Positions 11,879-22,500 of a stretch of 64,000 bases of DNA are shown in pieces; the stretch's first letter is position 1; the number at the start of each line of letters is the position of its first letter. The notes below the pieces were generated by a model. That model did not search any database. It worked only from the letters and a program-made list of their open reading frames with translations, and was not told the origin of the DNA. The DNA is from Lichina pygmaea (Eukaryota > Ascomycota > Lichinomycetes > Lichinales > Lichinaceae), in assembly GCA_963422465.1 (NCBI GenBank), contig OY730171.1, positions 2,728,001 to 2,792,000 on the forward strand, written 5' to 3'. The position numbers and the translations under genes were made by a program.

Positions 11879-12624
11879 CCGTACCCGATCACATGACGGT
11901 CGATATCAGATAGCGAGCAGTTGAGGGGCCCCCTTGATGAAATTTTGTATAAGTCCACTATCCTTGGTTGGAATCATCTCAAATTTTTATATTGGGTAGA
12001 GAATCATGTAGAGAAGAGATATCGAGCAATAGAGCTCTAGTATACAAAGCATGACTCTTTTCTCAGAACTCAACTTTATTACTTAGTCCTTGCGACCTCC
12101 TTGTCTTCCCACCGGTCATCTTCATCATTGACATCAGCAGAAGACCCCAGGAAGTAAAGCTAGTGGAGCGTGTTGGTGCCCTTAGCATCCAGGAATAGTC
12201 TATGACTCCCCAGACTGTCTAGGATCTTGCAGAGCGTATTGTTGGGAAGTCTTGTTTCAAGTGCAGAACACAGCACCTTGTAGAAGCAGGCAGAGAAGGA
12301 GGAAAAAGATCAGAAGGCTGTAACAACTGCAAGAAAGACTCATTCACCAGTCAAAACAGTCTTCTTCTGATGTTGATGATGTAGATGACAGGTGGGAAGA
12401 TTAGGAGGCCCCAGAACTAATTAACATGATTGAGTCCTGAGAAAGCAATCACGCTTTGTATACTAGAGCTCTATTGCTCGATATCTCTTCTCTATATGAT
12501 TCTCCACCCGATATTAAAATTTGAGAGAATTCCAACCAAGGATAGTGGACTTATACAAAATTTCATCAAGGGGGCCCCTCAACTGCTCGTTATCTGATAT
12601 CGACCGTCATGTGATCGGGTACGG
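11879..12624. mobile_element. Long-TIR DNA element (Tc1/mariner-pogo-like, non-autonomous)
   Basis: The two ends are inverted copies of each other over about 195 bp (11879-12074 and about 12430-12624), with only some eight mismatches visible by eye. Both begin CCGTACCCGATCACATGACG and share AGTTGAGGGGCCCCCTTGAT and ATCGAGCAATAGAGCTCTAG. TA dinucleotides flank both ends (11877-11878, 12625-12626), as expected for a TA target duplication. The 355-bp core has no intact frame. A short stretch reading EGCNNCKK might be a vestige of the cysteine tail of a pogo-type transposase, but this is weak. The superfamily is inferred from the TA duplication only. The near-identical arms suggest recent amplification or gene conversion. 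Confidence 0.85.
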
Positions 12625-12626
12625 TA

Positions 12627-12956
12627 ACGTTTTAGGCTGTCAGGCAGGGACTTCGCGCTGGGTCGGCCAAGGCACGTAGCCCTAATTCCCCAGGGGTCAC
12701 GGGGTGCTCACCGTAGCGTATCGTACTGTACGGAGTACAGTACGTAACGTACTTCGTACCCAACCGCCGCTCGATCACCATGTTCATAACATTTGCAGCA
12801 TTCGGCTTTGGAGGTTCCAGATTGTGTTCAAAAGTCTTCTGGCACGGTATCGCTGTTGAACTTGTTTTGCAAGCGTACAGCTCGTGATACGAGGGTATAT
12901 TTTGGCACGCCCAAGGAAAATTTCAACAGCGCCTTCATTGTGCTTGTGTCAATCTG
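12627..12956. other. Short spacer with TACG cluster
   Basis: 330 bp between the long-TIR element and the stop of the HNH gene. It contains a GTACGGAGTAC-centred palindrome cluster (about 12720-12762). No gene is seen. Confidence 0.6.
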
Positions 12957-14522
12957 CTACCATACCCCCTGTGTCGGTAGCTCCAATTTGTCCTTCACGG
13001 CAGCGTGAATCTGCTCGCTTACCAAGGCTGCAAACCTCCCATCTTTGTCATCCTCATCTTCCTCAGTTGTTAATGGGAGATCGTTCGTTCCCAACAACTT
13101 CTCGAGATCAGGCTCCAGGCCTATTCTTCGACCGAGCATTCGAATCGTACTCCCTCGTAACCATTTCTTCGGGGAGCCCCACGCTTTGCCATGCGAGTAC
13201 AGGAGAACGTCATTTTTCCAGCCCTCGCACTCGCCTCTCTGCCGACGGAACACGCTCATCAGGAACGTGAAATATAGGTATCGGAGTCGAGGTCTGTTGT
13301 TGTTCTTGAAGATGAGAGGCCGGTCTGACAACTCTGACCAGGGGAGAGGGTCTTCACGATCACTGGAAAGGATGCTTTTGTCGAAGACGACGACTTTGAG
13401 ATCTGTTGAACCATTGCCGGCGGGGACAACGGCAATCTGCGCTCGGTCAAAAGCTCTCTCGAGGTCCTCATGGATGAACAACCCGTTTTTTGGGTTGAAC
13501 AGATGACCACGGTCATCGTCGTCGCTCTTTCCGAAGATGTAAGTGCAGTTCATTTCCCCAACGGCGAAGGGAACGATGTGGGCCGTCCTCATACGACGCC
13601 CGCTGAAATGCTTGTGGCTGATCGGACACCAGTACTCGACTTCATCGTCGGCTGCACACGGATCCTCGAGCTTCTGTTTCTTCGACTGCTTTCTTGAGCC
13701 ATAATCGCCTATGAGATTGTTCCGGAACAGTGCCTGCTCCTTCCCTCGACCACTTGCGCCCTTAGCTTGCGCCCGACATGTCTGCCCCGCCGCATCAATC
13801 ATGTATGTCTGAATGATACTGCTAACATGAGCATCGGTAACAGAATTGGTGTCTGCGAGATCGGCCAGGGTTCTGTGGTGGTCGAGAACGCGGCCAGCAA
13901 TCAAGCCCGCTCGACTTTCGAGAATGATGATCTCATGGCGCATGTGCGACATCTGCCCCTCGATGGCCTCCAGGGTTTTCCGGTACGTCCGATGGGACAC
14001 AGTCTTGTCGTCTCCAGCCTGGTTAAGACGCTCAAGATCTTTGCGACGACACTCGAGCTGGAATTCCACCAGCGATATTCGCGCTCGGACGCGTGCTTTC
14101 ACGCGGGCGAAGTACTCTGCCTCGAATGTGGATGGATCTCCTCCGGCCTTCCGATGCTTAACGTGCTTCAGCACCACCGATTCGACGGAAGAGCCCGATA
14201 CCTCTCGCTCCCGCTTCCGGTTTTCCGTCACGAAGCTCGCAAGACTGTCTCGAAGAGCGGGGACTCGCGAGCGGACTTTTTGGGGCACTGGATCCTCAAC
14301 ATCCATAGGGTTGTATGCCAATGATGGTCCTCGAGCTTTCGGAACCGCGAGTTTCTTCACTCTTTCCTTCTTCAGGGCCTTATCCTTCTTCTTCTGGAGT
14401 TGGATGGCTCGAAGATGGTCGGAAACATGGACGACAGGGCGATCTGGAGTTTGTGGCCTCGCTGACTTCCCATCCAGATGTGCCGAGGATTGCGTTGGGG
14501 TCTTGGGAGAGCTAGACGCCAT
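12957..14522 (-). CDS. HNH-endonuclease-domain protein (HNH_2 type), coiled coil
   Basis: A single open frame of 521 codons from the ATG at 14522 (MASSSPKTPTQ). The frame extends another 47 codons upstream to 14663, and that longer start cannot be excluded. Residues about 1-115 are Lys/Arg-rich and disordered. Residues about 130-220 are predicted coiled coil (ARISLVEFQLECRRKDLERL). The C-terminal half carries WCPISHKHFSG, AHIVPFAVGEM and NPKNGLFIHEDLERAFD, matching the fungal HNH_2 family in which AHIxPF and NxLxLxxxxHxxFD form the metal/nuclease core. These genes are often lineage-specific in fungi and their biological role is unknown. It has no visible intron and sits between a DNA transposon and a LINE. 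It looks intact. Confidence 0.8.
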   Translation of the reverse strand: MASSSPKTPTQSSAHLDGKSARPQTPDRPVVHVSDHLRAIQLQKKKDKALKKERVKKLAVPKARGPSLAYNPMDVEDPVPQKVRSRVPALRDSLASFVTENRKREREVSGSSVESVVLKHVKHRKAGGDPSTFEAEYFARVKARVRARISLVEFQLECRRKDLERLNQAGDDKTVSHRTYRKTLEAIEGQMSHMRHEIIILESRAGLIAGRVLDHHRTLADLADTNSVTDAHVSSIIQTYMIDAAGQTCRAQAKGASGRGKEQALFRNNLIGDYGSRKQSKKQKLEDPCAADDEVEYWCPISHKHFSGRRMRTAHIVPFAVGEMNCTYIFGKSDDDDRGHLFNPKNGLFIHEDLERAFDRAQIAVVPAGNGSTDLKVVVFDKSILSSDREDPLPWSELSDRPLIFKNNNRPRLRYLYFTFLMSVFRRQRGECEGWKNDVLLYSHGKAWGSPKKWLRGSTIRMLGRRIGLEPDLEKLLGTNDLPLTTEEDEDDKDGRFAALVSEQIHAAVKDKLELPTQGVW

Positions 14523-14952
14523 TGCAAGTTGATCCGACAAGAACCAAGAGTCGGACGGGATCGAGCGGGAACTTCGAACAGTCACCGAAGAGCGGTGGTA
14601 TGGAAGGGGGACGCCGAGCAGTCGCCGAGCGGAGAGTCGAGCAAGCGCCAAGCTGTCACTCAACGATGGTACGATTGGACAAGAGAGTCGAGGAGCTATG
14701 AAGCAGTGATGCTATCGAGCGGGAAGGCGGAGCGGCTACTGAGTGGTGGTGGAATGGTGTGTAAGAGTTGAGCAAATCTTGAGCGATGATGTTACCAATT
14801 GATCAGACTGAGCAAGACTGGAATCAACTGCTATGTGGATTCTACAACACTGGACGGGGTGAAAGGAATTCCTGTTATACCCGCCTCAGATGACTCATTT
14901 CCCAGTTTGACCCCCTTTTCCAGAACCCTTTCTCAAACTTTTTCCGATATCT
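14523..14952. other. Upstream region of HNH gene
   Basis: 430 bp between the HNH start and the LINE target site. It probably holds the HNH promoter. No conserved element was recognised. Confidence 0.5.
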
Positions 14953-14961
14953 AAGTTAAAC

Positions 14962-15652
14962 CTTTTCCCTTCCGCGGTCAGTTTGGCAGGCATACCAGCT
15001 GGCAGAACAATGGTGCTGGGAGCGCTGGCACCAACTGCATGGAGGCCCCCCACCGACAACACAGACACTGGACCCGGACCCCGGAGGCGGAGACAACTGG
15101 AAGCCCAGCAAGATGCCGTACCGGTCGGCCCTCCGGTTACACGCCGGCCTCCCGAAGGCGCAGAGCAGTATTCTGACGCAGGTCGGCACAGGCAAGATTG
15201 GACTGGCGGCGTTCCTCTGCAAGCGACGGGTACCTGGCTTCCCCACACCGGCGTGCAGCTGTGGAGCGCCGTGGGAGACAGCCAAACACGTGGTTCTAGA
15301 CTGCCCACGCCTTCTCCGAGCGCGGCGAAGCCTGTATCTAGCAGCTGCGACCACTGACTACCAGGCTTTGACATCCCGACCACGGCCCGCCGCCGCCCTC
15401 ACAGCGTCGATCCTCCGACAAGGCATTCTCCCCCAGTTCTCCTGGGCTCAGGAGCAGCTGGAAGCTGGCTGCTAGCCAGCCACCCCCCATGTTCTACAGC
15501 ATCTCGACAGGATAGTGCTGGCCAGGCACTGCAGAAGAAGGGTTTTCACCCTAGCAGGCCTAGGGTTTTCCTTGCTTAATTTTCATAGCTGACCCAGCAT
15601 AGTCTAGATAACTAGCACTAGAATGGAGTAGGAATACCAATTACCAATTACC
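14962..15652 (+). mobile_element. 5'-truncated LINE (Tad-like), 3' end only
   Basis: One + frame from about 14970 to the stop near 15475 encodes the C-terminal end of a fungal non-LTR reverse transcriptase ORF: YRSALRLHAGLPKAQSSILT, TGKIGLAAFLCKRRVPGF, then CSCG followed by HVVLDCPRLL, the CCHC-like tail of Tad-clade ORF2. A 3' untranslated part follows, ending in AATACC/AATTACC repeats. Flanking 9-bp direct repeats AAGTTAAAC (14953-14961 and 15653-15661) are the target-site duplication. It lacks the endonuclease and RT core, so it is a dead 5'-truncated insertion. The frame is still open, which suggests a fairly recent copy. Confidence 0.88.
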
Positions 15653-15807
15653 AAGTTAAACTTTTATAATTTATAAATCCATAGTTTTCATGTTTGTCAA
15701 GAACCTGCCTGTCCAGTTTGTAATTCCCCCCACCCTCCCTTTTATTTGTCCACTACGTCTACTTAAATAATCATAGTCTTGCTACTAAGTACATCAGGGA
15801 AAAAAAA

Positions 15808-16286
15808 CAGGCAATTACTCTGGTACCCCCCACTGTGCACGTAGATTACTTCGGTGCCCCTCTTACTTCCATGCCCCCCCCGCATAAATCAGTACATGCA
15901 CTTCGCCGAGCCATGCCATATAAAGCTAGGTATCTCTTCAAGTCAAGCAAGGGATGAGCTTCGTAAGTCCTGGTAGCACCACACAGCGTACATTCTTCGA
16001 TCGCATTTTTTTCCTAGTCGTATTCAATGCCTAGCTCTAGGTCTATCAAGCCAAATCTTATTTTTGATGTTGTATATGACATTTTCAGTGTTGTGGGAAC
16101 TTTGTGAGTGGTGTGGAGCTGGGTTGTCAGTGGGCTGATGCCCCAGAAGTTTAGTAGTACTTACAGTAGTTCTTCTAGGGAGTATGAAACTAGAAGTATT
16201 TATACTAAGCGAAGGAGGCATGGAAGTAAGAGGGGGCCACCGAAGTAAGATACGAGCATAGAGGGGGGTACCGGAGTAATTGTCCG
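15808..16286 (+). mobile_element. MITE, copy 1 (TIR ends GGACAATTAC-type)
   Basis: The right end reads GGTACCGGAGTAATTGTCCG; the left end reads CAGGCAATTACTCTGGTACC, its degraded inverse. The whole roughly 480 bp aligns by eye to the reverse complement of the element at 51501-51906, including the interior (for example TTCGATCGCATTTTTTTC against TTCGGTCGCATTTTTTTC). No clear target duplication remains at this copy. Many differences between copies are C/T or G/A, compatible with repeat-induced point mutation. Confidence 0.82.
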
Positions 16287-16908
16287 ACGCTTTTGACTGG
16301 AAGTACAAAGGTGTCCTGACTGTCACTAGCTAGCGAGGGTGGGGGAGGTACGAAGTACCTCTGTGGCACGGGTACTACTGACGAGGTGGGCGACGGAGAT
16401 AATGTTAGCGAAGTACAAGGTACGAGGAAGAGCTGATAGCAGAGCCGCATTATCAAAACTCCCGAAAGGTACGAGGACGTCTCTGCGACAGAACGTTTCA
16501 CCGCGGTCGCAAATCTCTTGAGATGTACGTACGTACCTCCGTACTCCGTACTTCCGTAGCGCACGCGCATTCAACGCCGTCAGAGCTTATAACATGTGTC
16601 ACCCGTGGACCGTTACGCCTTTCCCCGCGCTTTGTCGAGCGCTTCTTGAGCAGCTGTAGCTCCCGGGCACGCGAGGCTTACCAGTGATCACGTGCCCTAG
16701 ATCGACAAAACTGCTCTGTCCCGGGCCGAACTTCCCTCAGCTGGTACGTACGACTCGACGACCTCGAGTTGGCTCTCTTTCGGAACCGAAGATGTCATCG
16801 GTCCGCTCGTCGTTGGCGTGGCGCACGCTCTCTCGTCTCTCGTATATGCGCGGTCCAACCTCAGTCATACCATGCTCCTCGAGAGCTTTGCGGACGACGA
16901 CTAGGTTG
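16287..16908. other. Intergenic with TACG cluster
   Basis: No gene is supported. It contains GTACGAAGTAC words (about 16345-16360) and a strong ACGTACGTACCTCCGTACTC cluster (about 16525-16558). The last 200 bp probably form the promoter of the small + strand gene starting at 16909. Confidence 0.55.
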
Positions 16909-17321
16909 ATGGAAACTCCCACGGCGGCGCTGCCCCGTCGGAGACCGGTGGGCGCGTTCAGAGGAGGGTGAGTTGGGTCCTGGGTGTTATCTGGCTCGGT
17001 GCACGGATTGGCCGAGAGAAGGGTGTCGATGATGTCTTTTGTTGTCATCGTCGAGATGCCTTCATGAGCCTGCTGCTGCACCCAGACATGTTCGATCACT
17101 ACTAGCACCATGGCTGACTGGACAACAGGGTCTTTGGGTTCTTACTCGGCTCCACCGCGGCGGGCGCGCTGGTGTACTACTATATCCTGGACGAATACAA
17201 GATTGCCAACCAGATGCTCACCGAGGACATTTACGCCCTGCAAGCGGCCGTGCAGCGGATCCATCTGCACGTGCAGGGTCTGGAAGAACAATTGCAAGAA
17301 GGGGAGCGCAAGCGGAGATGA
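16909..17321 (+). CDS. 83-aa membrane/coiled-coil protein, probably mitochondrial
   Basis: Two exons, 16909-16967 and 17129-17321. Donor GTGAGT, branch GCTGAC and acceptor ACAACAG give a 161-nt intron and an exact phase-2 join. The product starts METPTAALPRRRPVGAFRG, an Arg-rich, acid-free stretch like a mitochondrial targeting peptide. One hydrophobic segment follows at about residues 22-40 (VFGFLLGSTAAGALVYYYIL), then DEYKIANQMLTEDIYALQAA and a helical, charged tail (AVQRIHLHVQGLEEQLQEGE) predicted as coiled coil. I recall similar small proteins among hypothetical proteins of ascomycetes, but no named family. Mitochondrial inner-membrane location is an inference. The clean splice and the protein-like second exon support a real gene. 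Confidence 0.72.
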
Positions 17322-17911
17322 CGACAGAGAGCTCCAATGTGGAATGGGCAGAGACGAGGGGGCAGACTGATCGGGAGCGCCTTGGCTTTTGGCCGGATGG
17401 ACGTCAACTGTCGGAGTCCTTGGAACTCGTCAGTGGGCATATTTCTATTCTTGGTCTCTGCATTCGGGAGTCTTTGCGTATCCACTCCGGACACCAAGTG
17501 TGGCTCTCTGCGGGTGCTGTTATCATACTGTACAAAGGGGAGAGCCGGAACCCACCAGAGGCTTGCGACCCAGTCAGAGGCTTCTTCTAGTGGGCTTCCA
17601 GATGTATCTTTATAGCAGGTGTCGTTGTTGTGAGCGAACGTATCCAACGAAGAACTCAATGGAGTCAGGGGCCCCTCGATCCATCTTGGCGTCTCCATCA
17701 GAGACAGTCGAGACCAAGACGCTGGACCATAACTTATGACATATCATATCAACACGCTATAATTGCAACGCCGGGAAAGGTGTGCGATTAGTCATGCGAC
17801 TGGACTGAGCTCAGCCTATCCTCCGCAGCGCGTGCCAACAGACCCCCGGCACACGACATCGCCATCGTCACGGATCAGCGTCGGCCCCGCAGTGTCTTCG
17901 TTCCGGACGTC
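17322..17911. other. Intergenic, no gene seen
   Basis: 590 bp between two same-strand genes. Open frames here lack family similarity. It probably holds the 3' UTR of the small gene and the promoter of the Vps71 gene. Confidence 0.55.
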
Positions 17912-18872
17912 ATGCCTCTGATCGAGGTCCTCCCCAACAGCTCGACAACGACGTCCGCGCCGGGATGGGCGTACGTGCCGGACACCGGCTACGACCCGTC
18001 GAAAGCTCCCATACAGCCGTCAGGCACTCGACAGCGTGGCGCACGTAACATCTCGCTCGCCGACGGCGCGGCCCAGAGCCTCAAGCAACAGAACGCCGTC
18101 GTCAAGCGTCTGAACGAGCTCGACAAGGACAACCATCGAGACGTCCAGATACCAATCCCGTCGAAGCAGGCCGGCGGCAGCGGCAGACGTACGTAGCTGT
18201 CGTCCATGGCGGAGGCAGCGGGAGGGGGGCCTTGTCGACGGTCGACCAGAACGCTGACCCGTCTACCTAGCCGGCCGAGAAAAGACGGCGCCGGCCGTGC
18301 GGCGCATCCTCCAGTCCCAAAAGACGTTCCTCAACCATCTGGCCGACGAGGAAGCGCAGTTGGCGCAGCAAAACCAGTCTCCGACCTCGAACGCGGCACC
18401 GAACTTCGCTCCAGCCACGCCGGCCGCGTCCAAGCCGCATCCGGCGAAGGGCAGACGCACAAAGGCGAGCGGGGCGCAGCCGCTGACGCCGCTGACGCCG
18501 CAGCCCCCTTCGTCCTCCGTGCCTGTCGCTGAACCGTCTGCCGCTGTCCGACCGTCTTCGGCGGCGGCATCGGCGGCATCGGCGCCAATGAGCCTCCCTG
18601 TCGCCGGCGCCGACGAGGCCAACCCGTTGCTGAGAGCTCATACGCCCGTGAGGCCGCCGTCTCCCCTGCTCGAGGAGCTCCTCTCGGCCCCGCCGCTACC
18701 CTACGCCGCTGCCCGCAGCAAGCCCTCGGCCCTTGGACTTCCGCCGACGCGCTTCTGCGAGATCTGCGGCTACTGGGGCAAGGTGAGGTGTCTCAGATGC
18801 GGTGCTCGAGTGTGCGGACTAGAATGTAAAGGCACGCACGACGACCGGCGCTGCCCCAAGTTCTTTGCCTGA
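17912..18872 (+). CDS. VPS71: SWR1 complex subunit Vps71, HIT zinc finger
   Basis: Two exons, 17912-18188 and 18271-18872 (292 aa). The 82-nt intron has donor GTACGT, branch GCTGAC and acceptor CTACCTAG, and joins in phase 1. The splice produces GREKTAPAVRRILQSQKTFL, the conserved Vps71/ZNHIT1 segment. Residues about 252-292 carry the HIT zinc finger: FCEICGYWGKVRC, CLRCGARVCGLEC, then HDDRRCPKFFA at the C-terminus. Between them is an Ala/Pro/Ser-rich linker longer than in yeast. The protein is a subunit of the SWR1 remodeller that exchanges H2A for H2A.Z in the nucleus. Arp4, also in that complex, is encoded at 53.5-55.4 kb of this window. Confidence 0.93.
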
Positions 18873-19525
18873 TCCCCTCCCCGGAAGCGTCACAAGACGC
18901 TTGATTCCTATCGTCATGCCCGGTCAAGGTGCTGGAACTTCCTTCCCACGCCGTTCTGTCGGCCCCACGGCCATCGTGGAAGGACTGCTGCCAACATGGC
19001 ATCCGTACGGAGACTACGGTCTCTGCAGACATGAAGCTGGCACGCATCTTCTCACGGATGCTGCTATGTATCTACGTGCTACACGTCCGGAGGCTGCCGG
19101 ATACGTTGAGCCCCGAGCAAGATTTCACACACCGTCAGGAATGGCCTGTTTGCCCGTTGAGGATGCCCGATATGGAAGTCGCCGACGTCGAGCTACCGGG
19201 GCTGACCGGTTCCTGCTTGTTTCGGTATACCCCCCCAAACGGTGGGGTGAGGGGCTGGGGAGGGGATGTTTGAATCTCATCGTCCCTCGATTTCTAAGCA
19301 AGCCTCACTTGAACCGAGCATCTCCTATGAGCCTGTCTGTCCATGCTCGTCCCCATCTTTGTCTTCTACGTCTCCCTTCGGTCCTGTCCTCCTGGCCGTT
19401 CATCAAAGCCGGCCACACCAGGTGCACTTTGATATTTTTCGTCGCCCCCGACTCCGTGACGGCAGAAAGGGTCGACGAGACGTCCTCGTCCAGCCCAGGC
19501 CCCGGCTCGATCGAGCCGAAAACCG
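18873..19525. other. Intergenic, no gene seen
   Basis: 653 bp between same-strand genes. Contains the 3' flank of VPS71 and the leader of the large ORF. One + frame is open here but has no protein-like pattern. Confidence 0.5.
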
Positions 19526-22500
19526 GTGACGGTGATGTCGAGACCGCATCAACTATCGGACATGTCCGGTCCGGCGAGCAGCTTCAGGACCGTGTTCGAG
19601 CCTGCAGGTCCATCCGCCGCGGCCGTCGAGTCGATGCTGAAGACAAGGACCGAGATTGGAGACGTTTACCCGTGTCTGGCTCCGACGCCGCCGCCGCCGC
19701 GTCGGCCCAAAGTCGTTGGTGGACGCCTGCCCGGCCACGATCCTGCCTTCTCGGAGAACACGTCTCCTGGCGTTGAGCGGGGTCGTCCGAGCTATCCAGA
19801 ACCGTCGCGGCCCAGAGGCATCCAATATCCCGTGGGGCATTTTCGCGCCAGAACCGTCTATGGGCCATCCGCCCATTCGTCTCATGGATCGGCCCGGCGC
19901 ACATATCGGTCGGCTCCGTACACGCATCGTACGGGATACGCTCCCGTCGGCAGCGTTCCCCTGCGCCGTCGTCCGTCCTATAGCAGCCTTGGGAGCTCGC
20001 CCATGTACACCCCGGCCAAAGGACCGCCGCCGTCTGCAAGCTCTCAGCGCGTGGTGTGGCCAAGCCACTCACCTCATCCGGCCGGACGCAGCGACGTGGC
20101 TGGCCGCGTTCGCCAGCCAAGCTTCGCGATGGAGCCCAACGGAGGCTTCAGACCTGGCAGATACAACGCGTACGTGGGCCACCACGAGGGTCACGGCTAC
20201 GATTACGATGGCGTCCCGATGCCTGTGCCTTATTCGGATCCTATCGGCCTGGCGGTAAGCTCGTCGAAGATGGACATGGCAAGAGCGCCCTCTCCGATGT
20301 CGTCGTCGAGCGAGCCTCCTGCGAGCCCGTCCGGCACCGATTCCCCTGCCGAGTGCTTGCTGCCGACGACCTCAGCCTCTAGCTCTGCACCCGGGGCCAG
20401 AAGCGGGAAGGCCCCGGTACCGGTCTTTTACGATTATACGGAGGGCTTCGTCGAGGAGGAGGAGGAGGTCTTCGTCGCCAACGGCTCCATTCCGTCGCTG
20501 TCGTCGCAGGGGAGCATGGCCCGCCGGCCGCGGCAGCATGCCGGATCCCACGTTCGGATGGCGCCAAGAGATCCGGCCGCCTTCTTCCGCGACGTCTCGG
20601 CCCGCATCGCGCAACTGAGCCTGGAAAGGACTTTGAGACCGACCGAGCTGGAGACGAGTTCGTCGGGAACCGTACCGTCCGTCGACGGCTCTTCTCGCGG
20701 TGAGAGCGAGCGACGGCTGGTCACGGAGGAGGATCCTAGCCCGGGACCTTCGACGTCGGCCCGGAAAGGATCAGACCCGTCGACAGTAGCGAGCTTCGGG
20801 ACGGACCTGTGCGTCGATCCTTACCCCTGCGACGAGCAGGCTCCGGCGTCGTCCGCGTCGAACTCGGCGGGGTTTCCCCACGGCGCCGACGGATCGCCGG
20901 ACTCGTCCCGAGACTGGGAAGCCGCTGTCGAGACCGCGAACAGGATCTCGTGTCGGAATCTTGGCCTCCCGTCGGCCGCGAGCTCAAGCGCATCCGGAAG
21001 CCTGTCCCGAGGAGACGAGCTCGACCTTGCCGACGGTACGCCCTCCGAGGTTGCCTGGAGGGAGGCCAACCTGGAGGCCGAGTGTCGGGGAGGGACGCTG
21101 GCGAAGCTGAACACGCTCGGGCGTAACGCGCGCGACTGTCGTCAAGCTAACCTGCCCTCGTCGTCGGCGACGCGAGGAGGCCTGGCTAGGGACGGCGACG
21201 AAGAGAGGAGCGGACGATGCGTCGAGCAGGACGCTCTACCGAAGCTCACCGTCGATCCGAGACACGGCGGATCCACGACCACCACGACGTCGACCACGGC
21301 CACGACCACGACACCAGCATCATCCGGCACGAAACCGCCGACGACGAGAGCCGCGACCGCCCTGTCCACGACGGAGGACGAGGCGCCGGTGCTGCTCTCG
21401 AGGAGGAGCTTCCCATGGCTGCACAAGGACGTCGGAGCGGACACGGCGAACTCGTCGCAGAGGTCGTTGGTTTCGCCGCCGCATCTCACGCCGCCGCCGC
21501 ACAACTCTCGCTCGACCGACGCAAGATCGCGGCAAGTTCGAATGGAGGGGACCGGGCCGGCTTCCGGTCTCGGGATCGACGAAGTCGTCGTCCCCTCGGT
21601 GCCCGGACAGGGAAGCGGAGTTTCGGCGCCGTACAAGCTCAAGCTGCGAGTGCGGCGGTCCTGTGCAGGCCAATCGACCACGTCGGCCGAGCTACGCCCC
21701 TGGAACATTGACGACAACTATCCTTGGACGAGCACGGCCCTGGATGTTCACGTTGGCACGCCGGAGCTGGCCACAAGGCTCGAGCCACCTCCGGCCCGGC
21801 CGCGGAGGTTCAAGCTGAGGATGCCTCGGAAGTGGAGCCCTGGGCAAAGGAGATCTCCGAAGGGCGATGACGCCGTACAGAAAGCGGCCGTCGCTGGACA
21901 GTCGACCCCGGCCTCGAGTCTGTCCGAGCCAGAGGCGAGGCCGCACCGAGGCGTCGGACCCGAAGGCGTCTCGATCCCGAACGACGACGTCGATGACGCT
22001 CCTTGCCTTCTCGCAGGCTCCGTTGCAGATACACCGCCCAAGGTCTTCGGCGATGGCTCAGCGGCGCCCGTGGAGAGGGCCGGCGAGAATGACGCCCAGC
22101 TATCCCCATCGACGATGCTGGCCCGTAGCGCAAGCCCGGTGGAGCTGCGCAGCGTCTTCTCGTCGGACAGCTCAGACGACGATGACGACGACGGACGACA
22201 GCGGCCGCGGCAGCGACGAGACGGAGGGCCGTCCACGGTCCGCGACCGCTTCTCGTCGCTGCGAGCTCGCTTTGCCGCATCACGAGCCCTGAACGGCGTT
22301 GGCGTTGGCGTTTCCACTCCCGCCGCCGACGGCAACCCGTGTCTCTCAAGGGCGTCGTGCCAGACCATCACCAGCGCGCCAAGCCGGATGAGCCGCGAAG
22401 GTCTGTCGCGACACTGTCACCATCCTCCGCCTCGACGGTCGTCGGCCTCGCCGTGTGGCGGGCATGCGACGTCAAAGGGCCCGCGACACGCTTCCAACAT

